A DNA stretch of 64,000 nt from Exiguobacterium artemiae 255-15 (lineage in GTDB: Bacteria; Bacillota; Bacilli; Exiguobacteriales; Exiguobacteriaceae), in contig NC_010556.1 of assembly GCF_000019905.1 (NCBI RefSeq), forward strand, positions 1,824,001 to 1,888,000. Direction: 5' to 3'. The position numbers and the translations under genes were made by a program. A model generated the notes under the pieces. It did not search any database. It worked only from the letters and a program-made list of their open reading frames with translations, and was not told the DNA's origin. Every line of letters starts with the position of its first letter. The first letter of the stretch is position 1. Of this stretch, positions 63,169-64,000 are shown one piece after another.

Positions 63169-64000
63169 TGTAATGCCTCCGTGAACTGTTCAATCAATGC
63201 GGCTGCCAATCGGGTTTTCGATTGTTGATCATAATGAACGGCCGGATGATTATTCCCGTAAACCGTGACTTGATTCTCATCACTTGAAAAACCGATGTCT
63301 GCACGGGAGACATCATTTGCGACGATGAAATCCGCCTGTTTTCGAATCAGTTTTTGTTGCGCATGTTTTTCCAGATTTTCAGTTTCGGCTGCAAACCCTA
63401 CTAAAATCTGGTTTGTCTTCCGCTCACCAAGCGTACGTAAGATATCTGTCGTCTCTTCCAGTTCAATCCGTAACGGTCCGTCAATTTTCTTTTGTTTGCG
63501 GTCATACCGGACGGTCGGACGATAATCTGCCACCGCCGCTGCCATGATGACCAGATCCTGTTTGTCATAGTCAGCTAACATCGCTTCAAGCATCTCGTCA
63601 CCGGACTCGACAGCCTTCGTCGTTATACCGGTCGGCAAGGCTTCTCGAACCGGACCATGAACAAGCGTGACGGTTGCTCCGGCATCCCGGGCCGCTTCTG
63701 CAAGTGCAATGCCCATTTTACCGGACGAATCGTTCGTCAAATAACGAACCGGATCAATCCGTTCGACGGTCGGACCGGCACTGATCAGGACATGGCGATT
63801 CGCGAGCGGTTTCGGTTGGAACAAGCCGGATAACGTTTCGACCAACTCTTCCGGTTCAGGCAACCGTCCCTTTCCGATCCAGCCACATGCCAAGTTACCG
63901 ACTCCGGGTGCGATCAAGTGGACTCCGTCTGCCATCAGCCGTTCCATATTTCGCACCGTCGCCGGATGTTCGAGCATATTGACGTTCATCGCCGGAGCAA
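63165..64000 (-). CDS. coaBC: Coenzyme A biosynthesis bifunctional protein CoaBC (C-terminal part)
   Basis: Cysteine ligase and decarboxylase of CoA synthesis. The window holds the end of the CoaC flavoprotein half (PAMNVNM, the substrate motif, then ACGWIGKGRLPEPEE; ends ACGW and PEPEE). The whole CoaB half follows, with LISAGPTVERIDPVRYLTNDSSGKMG (ends LISAG and SGKMG) and the KKIDGPLRIELEETTDIL region. The frame runs off the right edge, so the N-terminal part of CoaC is missing. The ATG inside PAMN is internal, not a start. Confidence 0.96.
   Translation of the reverse strand, partial: APAMNVNMLEHPATVRNMERLMADGVHLIAPGVGNLACGWIGKGRLPEPEELVETLSGLFQPKPLANRHVLISAGPTVERIDPVRYLTNDSSGKMGIALAEAARDAGATVTLVHGPVREALPTGITTKAVESGDEMLEAMLADYDKQDLVIMAAAVADYRPTVRYDRKQKKIDGPLRIELEETTDILRTLGERKTNQILVGFAAETENLEKHAQQKLIRKQADFIVANDVSRADIGFSSDENQVTVYGNNHPAVHYDQQSKTRLAAALIEQFTEALQ

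Noticed and set aside
1-64000. Mobile elements, prophage, CRISPR arrays, tRNA or rRNA genes.
   Set aside because: No transposase, integrase other than XerC, direct repeat array or structural RNA gene could be recognised; the gene order is conserved core genome throughout.

Overview
The window is a core-genome stretch of a low-GC Gram-positive bacterium (Bacillota, Bacillales). Gene order follows the Bacillus subtilis block from coaBC to the fla/che operon almost gene for gene, read on the minus strand from the right edge to the left. Sequence character, the lack of the sporulation gene spoVM at its usual place and the locally rearranged neighbours suggest Exiguobacterium or a close relative; that genus call is inference from memory, not a database match. 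Apart from rpmB, a DUF1128 gene and an amino acid permease, every gene is on the minus strand. I see no rRNA, tRNA, CRISPR array, insertion sequence or prophage, and no gene-free stretch longer than 300 bases.

Right to middle (64000 to 44600): coaBC (cut by the edge), priA, an in-frame def-fmt fusion, rsmB, prpC, prkC, rsgA and rpe form a tightly overlapping series for coenzyme A synthesis, replication restart, translation initiation, ribosome maturation and cell-wall signalling. A TPP riboswitch then controls thiT-thiN. A catabolite-controlled amino acid permease and rpmB face the other way. Next come yloU-fakA (fatty acid kinase), sdaAB-sdaAA (serine dehydratase) and recG.

Middle (44600 to 25400): fapR-plsX-fabD-fabG-acpP is the FapR-controlled lipid operon with a clear operator at its promoter. 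It is followed by rnc, smc-ftsY, ylxM-ffh, rpsP, rimM-trmD, rplS, lepB, rbgA, rnhB, a FliK-like/FlhB-like pair (ylqG-ylqH) and sucCD. This covers protein targeting, chromosome condensation, ribosome assembly and the TCA cycle. Most units end in strong intrinsic terminators and several have clear sigma-A promoters.

Left (25400 to 1): dprA, topA-trmFO and xerC-hslV-hslU-codY lead to the long fla/che operon, flgB through flhA, which is cut by the left edge. It encodes the rod, MS ring, switch, export gate, hook, hook cap and hook-length control.

The most unusual item is the def-fmt fusion, which joins the enzyme that formylates initiator Met-tRNA to the enzyme that removes the formyl group. Secondary points are a pre-cut FlhB C-terminal homologue paired with a FliK-like protein, an HslV start lacking the serines known from Bacillus CodW, and differences in gene content from the Bacillus order.
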